Source: DATBFU01 sp046735265
Lineage (GTDB): Bacteria > Acidobacteriota > Thermoanaerobaculia > UBA5066 > Gp7-AA6
NCBI GenBank assembly: GCA_046735265.1
Contig: JBKPSZ010000005.1
Location: 1 to 6,515, forward strand
Reading direction: 5' to 3'
DNA length: 6,515 nt
Position 1 is the first letter of the stretch. Every line of letters begins with the position of its first letter. The notes beneath the pieces are model-generated. The model did not search any database. It was not told the origin of the DNA and saw only the letters and a list, made by a program, of their open reading frames with translations. The translations under genes were made by a program, and so were the position numbers. Below, piece by piece: positions 1-6,020 of the stretch.

Positions 1-1054
1 GGCTGCGCGCGACGTCCGGACGCGAGAGGCCGTAGCAGTTGGCGGTCGCGGTGCCGCTGATCACACAGTCCGCTCGCGTATTCGCCAGGATCGCTCCGTC
101 GAGCAGGAGCTCGACGTAGGAGACCTGACCCTTGTCCGGACGGATGCCGTCGTCGAGCGCCCAACCCTTCACCACGTTCGGGAAGAAACTGACTGGGACG
201 GCACCGCCTCCGCCGGGGAAGCAGGGGGAGGGGCAGGGTCCTCCAGTCGGGACGGACGGAACCGCCGGTCCGCAGATCAACGTCGACTCGTCCATCGGGT
301 ACTCGAGCGCGCCAAACGGACCGAGGGAGCCTCCTCCAATGTTCATCACTTGAACGGTCACGGAGCCGATCTCGCGGGACGTCCCCTGGTTGTCGGTGGC
401 GCGGACCGAGATCGTGTGCAGGCCGTCGTCGACCTGAGTCGTGTCGAGATTCGCGAAGAACCCGGAGAAGAGCGACGTCGGGAAGGAGTCCGGCCTGTCG
501 GGGAACGCGGCGAACACGTCCGGCCGCGTTCCGCCGAACACCGCGTTGCCGACGCCGCCCCGGCCGACCGCCGTCGCCCAGGTCCGGCCGTCGAGCTCGA
601 AGTCGATGTGGTCGATGTCGATGTCGTCCAGGGCCCAACCGAGCACGCCGACGGATCCGCTCAAGCTCTGACCGGGAGCCGGCAGATCCAGGCTGCCGAA
701 CGGCGCCTGGTTGATCGAGTTGTCCACGATGACCTCGATCGGGCCGAAGAAGAAGGGGTCCACGGTGCCCCCTTCCGTGACGGCGAGGCGAATCTGATGC
801 GGACCGTCGAGATAGTTGCGCGCGAGAAAGGAGGTGATCCAGCCGGGCGCCGAATTCGGGCTCCCCGCGAAACCGGGGAAGGCACCGGTGATGTCGGGTC
901 GCGGAAGATTCAACACGGCCCGGTTGACCGGAACGCCGTCGTCGTCGATGAAGAGCTCGATCTTGTCGATCGAATTCCGGCTCAGCGCAAAGCCGCTCAC
1001 GGTCACGTACCCGGCGACCGTCTGCCCGGGTTGAGGGCCGTCGACGACGAGCAA
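1..1054 (-). repeat. Three diverged in-frame Ig-like repeat modules
   Basis: Protein-level repeats within the secreted protein, not recent DNA duplications. Module 1 is at about 722-1054, module 2 at about 338-700 and module 3 at about 1-316, truncated by the edge. Shared landmarks in order are a P-G-Q-(T/S) entry (modules 1 and 2), G-(W/F)-A-L, an acidic patch, a strand ending in D-G, then R-P-D-(I/V). Modules 1 and 2 continue with a Phe/Pro/Ser-rich loop and a D-G-x-H-x-I strand. The distance from G-(W/F)-A-L to R-P-D grows from 31 to 38 to 48 residues, so the loop between them tolerates insertions. Module 3 has an extra Cys/Pro/Gly-rich insert before its G-W-A-L. Confidence 0.7.
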
Positions 1055-1195
1055 AGGCCCCGAGGGGCTGTCGCCGCGATCCACCGCGACCGGCGAGCGT
1101 CCCTCACGGCGCGCAAACTGGGCTGAGGCCGGCATGGTCAGAGACCAAGCCACTCCTGCCAGAAGCGCCAGGATCCAGGGCGCCTTCTTCGACAT
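1..1195 (-). CDS. Secreted protein with repeated Ig-like domains (C-terminus cut by window edge)
   Basis: I read 398 uninterrupted codons on the minus strand; the frame is still open at the left edge. The ATG at 1195 follows a good ribosome binding site (GGGAGG, 6 nt upstream). An out-of-frame ATG at 1200 sits too close to that site. The N-terminus is a textbook signal peptide: K3-K4, a hydrophobic stretch over residues 6-19, and an A-S-A cleavage site after residue 25, so the protein is exported. The rest is beta-rich and acidic, with three diverged modules at about residues 48-158, 166-286 and 294-398 onward. Each has a G-(W/F)-A-L strand (68, 186, 344), a D-G turn after a hydrophobic strand (86-87, 202-203, 366-367) and an R-P-D element (99, 224, 392). 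Modules 1 and 2 end in a D-G-x-H-x-I strand (130, 257). This resembles bacterial Ig-type surface domains. No catalytic domain is visible, so an adhesive or structural role is only inference, and an enzyme could lie in the missing part. Confidence 0.85.
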   Translation of the reverse strand, partial: MSKKAPWILALLAGVAWSLTMPASAQFARREGRSPVAVDRGDSPSGPLLVVDGPQPGQTVAGYVTVSGFALSRNSIDKIELFIDDDGVPVNRAVLNLPRPDITGAFPGFAGSPNSAPGWITSFLARNYLDGPHQIRLAVTEGGTVDPFFFGPIEVIVDNSINQAPFGSLDLPAPGQSLSGSVGVLGWALDDIDIDHIDFELDGRTWATAVGRGGVGNAVFGGTRPDVFAAFPDRPDSFPTSLFSGFFANLDTTQVDDGLHTISVRATDNQGTSREIGSVTVQVMNIGGGSLGPFGALEYPMDESTLICGPAVPSVPTGGPCPSPCFPGGGGAVPVSFFPNVVKGWALDDGIRPDKGQVSYVELLLDGAILANTRADCVISGTATANCYGLSRPDVARS

Positions 1196-1221
1196 AACAT
1201 CCCTCCCGAGGATTTAAGAAA

Positions 1222-1250
1222 AGAATCCGAAATATTCGGATGAAAGTCAA
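1222..1250 (-). promoter_or_regulatory. Candidate sigma-70-type promoter of the secreted Ig-repeat gene
   Basis: Read on the minus strand, TTGACT (1250-1245) matches five of six bases of the -35 consensus. A 17-nt spacer leads to GATTCT (1227-1222), a three-of-six match to -10 that keeps the important A2 and T6. Transcription would begin near 1215, giving a leader of about 20 nt that contains the GGGAGG ribosome binding site. The -10 is weak, so this is a prediction from one sequence only. Confidence 0.4.
1225..1241. promoter_or_regulatory. Perfect 7-bp inverted repeat, possible operator
   Basis: ATCCGAA and TTCGGAT flank a 3-nt centre (ATA), forming a perfect dyad of 17 bp in the divergent intergenic region. 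It overlaps the spacer and -10 of the candidate minus-strand promoter, where a repressor site would be expected. It is not the CIRCE heat-shock element and does not match the NrdR box (consensus around ACACTATATATAGTGT). The binding protein is unknown. A small RNA hairpin is an alternative reading. Confidence 0.35.
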
Positions 1251-1300
1251 GCGATTGGGTATCTTCGCCTCATTTTTTTAGGCAAAATGGCCGTTTGAGA

Positions 1301-2446
1301 ATGAGCCAATCGCCTTCGGGGGATGGCCGCGGCGAAAACGGCGCGGACCGGCCTCAAGTGTCCCCGATCGAGGGCGATGGGCCAGTAAATCCCGGGCCCG
1401 CGCCCCCTCGCCGGGGCCTCCGGTCGCGGGGATTCCAGGTCGCCTTCTCGCTCCTGCTCGCGGCCGGGCTTCTCTACCTCTTCCTGCGCCGTGTCGAGAT
1501 CGAGCCCCTCCGCGAGGCGATCGCTTCGGCCTCCACGGGTTGGCTCGCGGTAGGCCTCGGCATCTCGCTTCTGACGTTCGTTCTGCGCGCAATCCGATGG
1601 GTCTGGCTCCTCCGGCCCGTCGGCCGCGTTCCCCTCCTCCCGTCGTTTCTGGCCACCGCGGTCGGATTCGCCGCCAACAATCTTCCCGCGCGCGTGGGCG
1701 AGGTCATCCGCCCCGCGCTCCTGGCTCGGATGCGCCGGCTTCCGTTTTCGGCGCTGCTCGCATCGATCCTCTTCGAGCGGGCTCTCGACGGCGGCTCGGT
1801 GGTGTTTTTCTTCCTTCTCGCCCTCGTCCTCGGATTTCCCGGCTCGACCGCGGGAGGCGGCGCCTTCGCTCACCTTCGAACGGGCGCGCTCCTCGGCGCA
1901 GGACTCTTCGTCGCGCTCGTCGCCGCCGCGGCGTTTCTCCTGCGCCGCCGCGAGGCCTCCGAGCGCGCGTTTGAGCGGTTGACACGCCGTCTGCCGGCGG
2001 CCTGGCGCGAAAAGGCCCGCGGCGCGGCTTCCGCCTTTCCTCGAGGTTTCGCCTCGCTCGCGGACCGCCGGCTCGCCGCTCTCGCCGCCCTCTCCTCGAT
2101 CGCAATGTGGTTCGCGGTCAACCTGCAGATCTATTCGGTGATGCGCGCGTTCCACATCGCTCTCCCCTTCTCCTCCTCTTTCGTCGTCACGGCGGCCGCG
2201 GTGCTCGGCCTCGCCGTGCCGACACCCGGCGGGATTGGCTCGTATCAGGCGGCGGTGCAGTACGCACTGACCCGCTTCTACGGCGTTCCGCTCGCGCCGG
2301 CCTCCGGAGTCGCGGTGCTGGCGTGGGCGGTATCGTTCGTGCCCATCACGGCGATCGGTCTCGCCGCTCTGGGCACCCGGAGCGTGCGACGTTCTTTCTC
2401 GGAGCCGCAAGACGGTGGACGGAACGCCGGCAACTTGGGAAGATAG
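1301..2446 (+). CDS. Flippase-like integral membrane protein, UPF0104 / lysylphosphatidylglycerol synthase TM family
   Basis: A 381-residue polytopic inner-membrane protein. Hydrophobic segments lie at about residues 44-62, 80-97, 113-128, 163-180, 195-214, 258-280, 293-308 and 334-357. Family hallmarks are the R-A-x-R-W motif (97-100) at the end of the second segment, the A-N-N-L-P-A-R-x-G-E-V-x-R-P motif (125-138) and the P-T-P-G-G-I-G-S-Y-Q motif (308-317). Related domains form the flippase half of MprF and occur in archaeal AglD; members are thought to move or handle lipid-linked molecules, but the substrate cannot be told here. There is no MprF-type synthase domain. About 43 hydrophilic Pro/Gly-rich residues precede the first membrane segment. 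I chose the ATG at 1301; a TTG at 1295 in the same frame would add two residues. The ribosome binding site is weak (GAGA just upstream). The gene is divergent from the secreted-protein gene and is followed by nrdR after 73 nt. Confidence 0.85.
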   Translation: MSQSPSGDGRGENGADRPQVSPIEGDGPVNPGPAPPRRGLRSRGFQVAFSLLLAAGLLYLFLRRVEIEPLREAIASASTGWLAVGLGISLLTFVLRAIRWVWLLRPVGRVPLLPSFLATAVGFAANNLPARVGEVIRPALLARMRRLPFSALLASILFERALDGGSVVFFFLLALVLGFPGSTAGGGAFAHLRTGALLGAGLFVALVAAAAFLLRRREASERAFERLTRRLPAAWREKARGAASAFPRGFASLADRRLAALAALSSIAMWFAVNLQIYSVMRAFHIALPFSSSFVVTAAAVLGLAVPTPGGIGSYQAAVQYALTRFYGVPLAPASGVAVLAWAVSFVPITAIGLAALGTRSVRRSFSEPQDGGRNAGNLGR

Positions 2447-2456
2447 AGACGTGCCC

Positions 2457-2508
2457 GTTTTCCGTTTTCCCTGTTCCGTTCCGGAGCGGAAAACCGGAAA
2501 TCGGAAAC
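2457..2508. repeat. CGGAA-rich imperfect inverted repeat between the flippase-like gene and nrdR
   Basis: The left half is built of TTCCG/TTTTCC units and the right half of CGGAAA units. They are symmetric about 2482/2483. Of 26 facing positions, 18 are Watson-Crick and about 4 more are G-T wobble. The core is the near-perfect palindrome TTCCGTTCCGGAGCGGAA (2474-2491), and CGGAAA recurs three times on the right at roughly 8-nt steps. No T-run follows on either strand, so it is not a standard intrinsic terminator. It could be an intergenic repeat family, a structured leader for nrdR or a protein-binding array. Confidence 0.5.
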
Positions 2509-2519
2509 TGTGAATTGGA

Positions 2520-2993
2520 ATGAAATGCCCGTTCTGCGGCGCGAGCGACGACCGCGTTGTGGACTCCCGCGAGAGCCGGGAGGGCGAAGTGATTCGCCGT
2601 CGCCGCGAGTGCGTCTCCTGCGGGCGCCGTTTCACCTCCTACGAGACGATCGAGGAAATTCCCTACATGGTCGTCAAGAAGGACGGTCGGCGCGAGGCAT
2701 TCGACCGCAAGAAGCTCCGGGCGGGACTGGTGAAGGCCTGCGAAAAGCGCCCCGTCCCGCCGGCCCGGCTCGACGAGATCGTGGACGAGATCGAGACGCT
2801 GCTGCACGACGCGGAGGAGAGGGAGATCGCCACGAGCCGGATCGGAGGGCTGGTCATGGACCGGTTGCGCGAGCTCGACAAAGTCGCGTACGTCCGTTTC
2901 GCCTCGGTCTACCGCAAGTTCGAGGACGTCGACGAGTTCCTCCTGGAGCTGAAGAATCTGATCGACCGAGCCGAGACGAAGGCCACTTCTTGA
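2520..2993 (+). CDS. nrdR: Transcriptional repressor NrdR
   Basis: A 157-residue protein, close to the usual length of about 150-160. The N-terminal zinc ribbon has C3-x2-C6 and C31-x2-C34, with the family sequences D-x-R-V-V-D-S-R (10-17), R-R-R-R-E-C (26-31) and R-F-T-S-Y-E (37-42). An ATP-cone domain follows (about 49-139), with V-V-K-K-D-G-R-R-E-A-F-D-R-K-K at 51-65. NrdR senses ATP/dATP through the ATP-cone and represses ribonucleotide reductase operons by binding paired NrdR boxes. None of its target genes is in this window, so it acts in trans. The ATG is fixed: M-K-C-P-F-C is the family's N-terminus, and an in-frame TGA lies at 2511-2513. The ribosome binding site is poor (only GGA directly before the ATG). 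hsp20 begins 13 nt after the stop, suggesting co-transcription. Confidence 0.96.
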   Translation: MKCPFCGASDDRVVDSRESREGEVIRRRRECVSCGRRFTSYETIEEIPYMVVKKDGRREAFDRKKLRAGLVKACEKRPVPPARLDEIVDEIETLLHDAEEREIATSRIGGLVMDRLRELDKVAYVRFASVYRKFEDVDEFLLELKNLIDRAETKATS

Positions 2994-3006
2994 GGAGCGG
3001 CGCCTG

Positions 3007-3474
3007 ATGGCACGAAATCCCGTCCGCCTCTACGGTCCGCTCGTCGAGCTGTCCCGGCTCCAGAGCGAGCTGAACCGCCTGTTCCAGGTCTTCGTCGAGA
3101 CCCACAATCGAGGAGCCGGTCCTTCGAGCTCCTGGGACCCGAGCCTCGACGTTCTGGACGACGGGCAGTCCATCCGCGTGATGCTGGAGCTTCCGGGAGT
3201 CGAGCCCGAGGACGTCCGGGTCACGATCCGGGGGCGCGTGGTCACGATCCGCGGTCAGAAGAAGGGGCGAATCCGTCCGCGCGAGGGGATGCGCTTCTTC
3301 TGCATGGAGCGGTACTTCGGAAACTTCGTCAAGTCGGTTCCGCTGCCCCGCCCCGTCAACACGCGCGAAGCGAAGGCGCGATTCCGGGAGGGCCTCCTCG
3401 AGGTGATCCTCCCGCGCGTGCCGGACATGCGCGAGAAGGAGCACGAGATTCCGGTCAAGGGAGAGGAAGAATAG
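3007..3474 (+). CDS. Small heat-shock protein, Hsp20 / alpha-crystallin family
   Basis: A 155-residue cytoplasmic ATP-independent holdase, of usual length. A short amphipathic N-terminal arm (1-42) leads to the alpha-crystallin domain (about 43-137). That domain starts at W43-D-P-x-x-D-V and contains E-L-P-G-V (61-65), E-R-Y-F-G-N-F (101-107) followed by a V-P-L-P strand (111-114), and a terminal A-R-F-R-E-G-L-L-E-V-I-L-P strand (124-136). The C-terminal tail holds I148-P149-V150, the I-x-I/V motif that in this family docks into a neighbouring domain and drives oligomer assembly. The start is supported by GAGGAG (2992-2997), 9 nt upstream and overlapping the nrdR stop codon. lon starts 4 nt after the stop, so the two are probably translated from one mRNA. 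No CIRCE element or heat-shock sigma promoter is visible upstream. Confidence 0.95.
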   Translation: MARNPVRLYGPLVELSRLQSELNRLFQVFVETHNRGAGPSSSWDPSLDVLDDGQSIRVMLELPGVEPEDVRVTIRGRVVTIRGQKKGRIRPREGMRFFCMERYFGNFVKSVPLPRPVNTREAKARFREGLLEVILPRVPDMREKEHEIPVKGEEE

Positions 3475-3478
3475 GCCG

Positions 3479-5968
3479 ATGGTGGAAGTCGAAGAGAAAG
3501 AGATCGCCACCGAGCGGGACGTCGAACTCCCGATCCCGGACATCCTGCCGGTCCTTCCGCTGAAAGACGTCGTCGTCTTTCCGTACATCATCCTTCCGCT
3601 CTCGGTCTCGCGGGAGAAGTCGATCAACGCCGTGGACGCCGCGCTCGCCGAGCAACGCATCATCATGCTCGTCGCGCAGAAAGACGCCCAGAACGAGTCG
3701 CCGCGCTCCGAAGAGCTCTACTCGGTCGGCACCGTCGCCGCGATCATGCGGATGTTGAAACTGCCCGATGGCCGGATCCGGCTGCTCGTGCAGGGGCTGT
3801 CCCGGGCACGCGTCGATACCTTCCTGGCCGAGGAGCCGTTCTTCAAGGCGAAGATCACCAAGCTCGATGAGTCGGCCCCGCCGAAGGAGCTGCCTCCCGA
3901 GCACGAGGCGCTGCTCCGAAGCGTGAAGCAGAACCTCGAGAAGTCGGTTTCTCTCGGAAAGAACATCTCGCCCGAGGTCATGGTCATCGCGGCCTACCTG
4001 GACGACCCCGCACGGCTCGCGGACCTCTCGGCGTCGAATCTCGACCTGAAGCTTGAGGAGGCCCAGCACATCCTCGAGTCCACCGACGCGATCGAGCGGC
4101 TGCGGCTCGTCAACGAGAGCCTGTCGAAGGAGATCACGGTCCTGACGATGCAGCAGGAGATCTCCTCACAGGCGCGCGGGGAGATGGACAAGTCGCAGCG
4201 CGAGTACTACCTCCGCCAGCAGCTTCGCGCGATTCAGCAGGAGCTCGGCGAAGGCGAGGAGATCTCCGAAGAGCTCGCCCAGTACCGCAAGCTCGTGACC
4301 GACAAGAAGATTCCGGCCGAGGCGGCCGCCGAGATCGAGAAGCAGATCAAGCGGCTCGAGCGCAGCCACCCGGACTCCGCCGAGACGGCGATCATCCGGA
4401 CCTACCTCGACTGGATGACCGGCCTTCCCTGGGGCGTTACGTCCAACGACTCGGAGGACATCGAGCGGGCGCGACGGATCCTCGACGAGGACCACTACGA
4501 CATCGAGAAGGTCAAGGAGCGCATCCTCGAATATCTCGCGGTCCACGCCTTGAAGAAGTCGTTGAAGGGGCCGATCCTCTGCTTCGTCGGCCCTCCCGGC
4601 GTCGGGAAGACGTCGCTCGGGCGCTCGGTCGCGCGCGCGCTCGACCGCAAGTTCGTGCGCCTATCGCTCGGAGGCGTCCGGGACGAGGCGGAGATCCGCG
4701 GTCACCGCCGTACGTACGTCGGTGCCATGCCCGGCCGGATCGTCCAGGGAATCCATCAGGCCGGCACCTCGAATCCCGTGTTCATGCTCGACGAAATCGA
4801 CAAGATCGGCGCGGACTACCGGGGCGATCCTTCCTCGGCGCTCCTCGAAGTGCTCGATCCGGAGCAGAACTACTCGTTCCGCGACCACTACCTCGGCGTC
4901 GCGTACGACCTTTCGAAGGTCCTTTTCATCGCGACCGCGAACATCCTCGATCCGATCCAGCCCGCCTTCCTCGACCGCATGGAGGTCATTCGCCTCTCCG
5001 GGTACACCCTCGAGGAGAAGAAGGCGATCGCGCGCCGGCACCTCATTCCCAAGCAGCTCGACGAGAACGGGCTGACGGAAGCCAACCTCGAGTTCACCGA
5101 AGGAGGAGTCGAAAAGATCATCGAGTCGTATACGCGCGAGGCGGGACTCCGGAATCTCGAGCGGGAGATCGGCGCGATCTGCCGGAAAGTCGCGGTCGCC
5201 GTCGCCAAGGGCAAGACCCGCCGCTACCGGATCACGGGCGCTTCCGTCGAGAAGATGCTCGGGCCTGCGAAGCACCTCGCCGAAGAGTTGCTCAAGCGCG
5301 ACCAGGTCGGAGTCGCGACGGGGCTCGCCTGGACGCCGGTCGGCGGCGACCTCCTGTTCGTCGAGGCGCTCGCCGTGCGCGGCAAAGGCGGGCTGCGGCT
5401 GACGGGACAGCTCGGCGACGTGATGAAGGAATCCGCGCAGGCGGCCATGTCCTACGCGCGCGCGAACGCCAAGGCGCTCGGGATCGCCGAAGACTTCTTC
5501 GAGACCCACGACGTCCACGTGCACGTGCCCGAAGGCTCCATCCCCAAGGACGGCCCCTCGGCCGGCATCACGATGGCGACCGCCATGATCTCCGCCTTCA
5601 CGCAGCGTCTCGTGCGGCGCGACGTGGCGATGACCGGAGAGATCACCCTGCGTGGCGAAGTGCTTCCGGTCGGCGGGGTGAAGGAGAAGGTGCTGGCCGC
5701 CCGCCAGGCCAAGATTCGGACGATCGTGCTTCCCCGGCTGAACAAGCGGGACGTCTCCCAGATCTCGGCGAGGATCCTCCACGGCATCGAGTTCCAATAC
5801 GTCGACCGCGTCGACGAGGTGCTCGCGATCGCGCTTTCGGCCGATGTCGCCCCGGCGCCGGTGGCCGAGCCCCCCGCGCCCGAAGAGGTTTCGGCTCCGA
5901 CGGCCGAGATTCCGGTCCGCGCCGCCAAGCCCGGACGCGTTCGCGCGAACCGGGAGCCCCGGGCGTAG
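3479..5968 (+). CDS. lon: ATP-dependent endopeptidase La (Lon protease)
   Basis: An 829-residue LonA-type protease that unfolds and degrades damaged and regulatory proteins in the cytoplasm. Domains in order are the N-terminal substrate-binding domain (about 20-215, opening with I-L-P-V-L-P-L-K-D at 22-30), a coiled helical linker (about 215-310), the AAA+ module, and the serine-lysine protease domain (about 610-786). ATPase residues are all present: Walker A G-P-P-G-V-G-K-T (371-378), Walker B with D438-E439, sensor-1 N488, arginine finger R500 and sensor-2 R558. The catalytic dyad is S694 (in D-G-P-S-A-G) and K735 (in G-G-V-K-E-K). The enzyme should be active. E. coli Lon is about 45 residues shorter; the excess is mainly a Pro/Ala/Glu-rich tail (787-829). 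Start: ATG at 3479 after GAGGAAG (3463-3469). It lies 4 nt after hsp20, the tightest junction in the window, which suggests translational coupling. Confidence 0.98.
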   Translation: MVEVEEKEIATERDVELPIPDILPVLPLKDVVVFPYIILPLSVSREKSINAVDAALAEQRIIMLVAQKDAQNESPRSEELYSVGTVAAIMRMLKLPDGRIRLLVQGLSRARVDTFLAEEPFFKAKITKLDESAPPKELPPEHEALLRSVKQNLEKSVSLGKNISPEVMVIAAYLDDPARLADLSASNLDLKLEEAQHILESTDAIERLRLVNESLSKEITVLTMQQEISSQARGEMDKSQREYYLRQQLRAIQQELGEGEEISEELAQYRKLVTDKKIPAEAAAEIEKQIKRLERSHPDSAETAIIRTYLDWMTGLPWGVTSNDSEDIERARRILDEDHYDIEKVKERILEYLAVHALKKSLKGPILCFVGPPGVGKTSLGRSVARALDRKFVRLSLGGVRDEAEIRGHRRTYVGAMPGRIVQGIHQAGTSNPVFMLDEIDKIGADYRGDPSSALLEVLDPEQNYSFRDHYLGVAYDLSKVLFIATANILDPIQPAFLDRMEVIRLSGYTLEEKKAIARRHLIPKQLDENGLTEANLEFTEGGVEKIIESYTREAGLRNLEREIGAICRKVAVAVAKGKTRRYRITGASVEKMLGPAKHLAEELLKRDQVGVATGLAWTPVGGDLLFVEALAVRGKGGLRLTGQLGDVMKESAQAAMSYARANAKALGIAEDFFETHDVHVHVPEGSIPKDGPSAGITMATAMISAFTQRLVRRDVAMTGEITLRGEVLPVGGVKEKVLAARQAKIRTIVLPRLNKRDVSQISARILHGIEFQYVDRVDEVLAIALSADVAPAPVAEPPAPEEVSAPTAEIPVRAAKPGRVRANREPRA

Positions 5969-5980
5969 ACCCGGTCCCGG
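5950..5980 (+). terminator. GC-rich stem-loop around the lon stop codon, without a T-run
   Basis: CCGGG (5959-5963) pairs with CCCGG (5970-5974) across a 6-nt loop that contains the lon TAG stop. An outer CCGGGA (5950-5955) pairs with TCCCGG (5975-5980), leaving a 3-nt bulge on the left arm. The 11 base pairs are nearly all G-C, so the RNA should fold. The downstream sequence has only CTTT, not a T-run, so it is a weak terminator candidate at best. It may be an mRNA 3'-end stabiliser or an attenuator before thiL. Confidence 0.3.
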
Positions 5981-6020
5981 CGCGTCTTTCCGTCCTCGGT
6001 CTCGGGATAGATTTTCCTCG

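Noticed and set aside
350..1126. 258-codon plus-strand open frame opposite the secreted Ig-repeat gene
   Set aside because: The minus strand here encodes a signal peptide and three related modules; the plus frame is Arg/Asp/Val-rich with no domain signal.
2447..2519. NrdR box pair or intrinsic terminator upstream of nrdR
   Set aside because: The repeats are CGGAA-based rather than the A/T-rich NrdR box, and no T-run follows the inverted repeat on either strand.
1247..2635. 462-codon minus-strand open frame opposite the flippase-like gene and nrdR
   Set aside because: Its translation is an Arg/Glu/Gly-rich low-complexity string typical of antisense GC-rich codons. It runs across two real genes and the intergenic repeat.
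2994..3006. CIRCE element or heat-shock promoter for hsp20-lon
   Set aside because: The gap is only 13 nt and no TTAGCACTC/GAGTGCTAA inverted repeat occurs here or upstream of nrdR.
2510..3007. 165-codon plus-strand frame overlapping nrdR
   Set aside because: Out-of-frame reading of nrdR; the nrdR frame contains the complete zinc ribbon and ATP-cone.
2854..4069. Minus-strand open frames across hsp20 and the start of lon
   Set aside because: They lie opposite well-conserved Hsp20 and Lon sequence and have no recognisable motifs or plausible ribosome binding sites.
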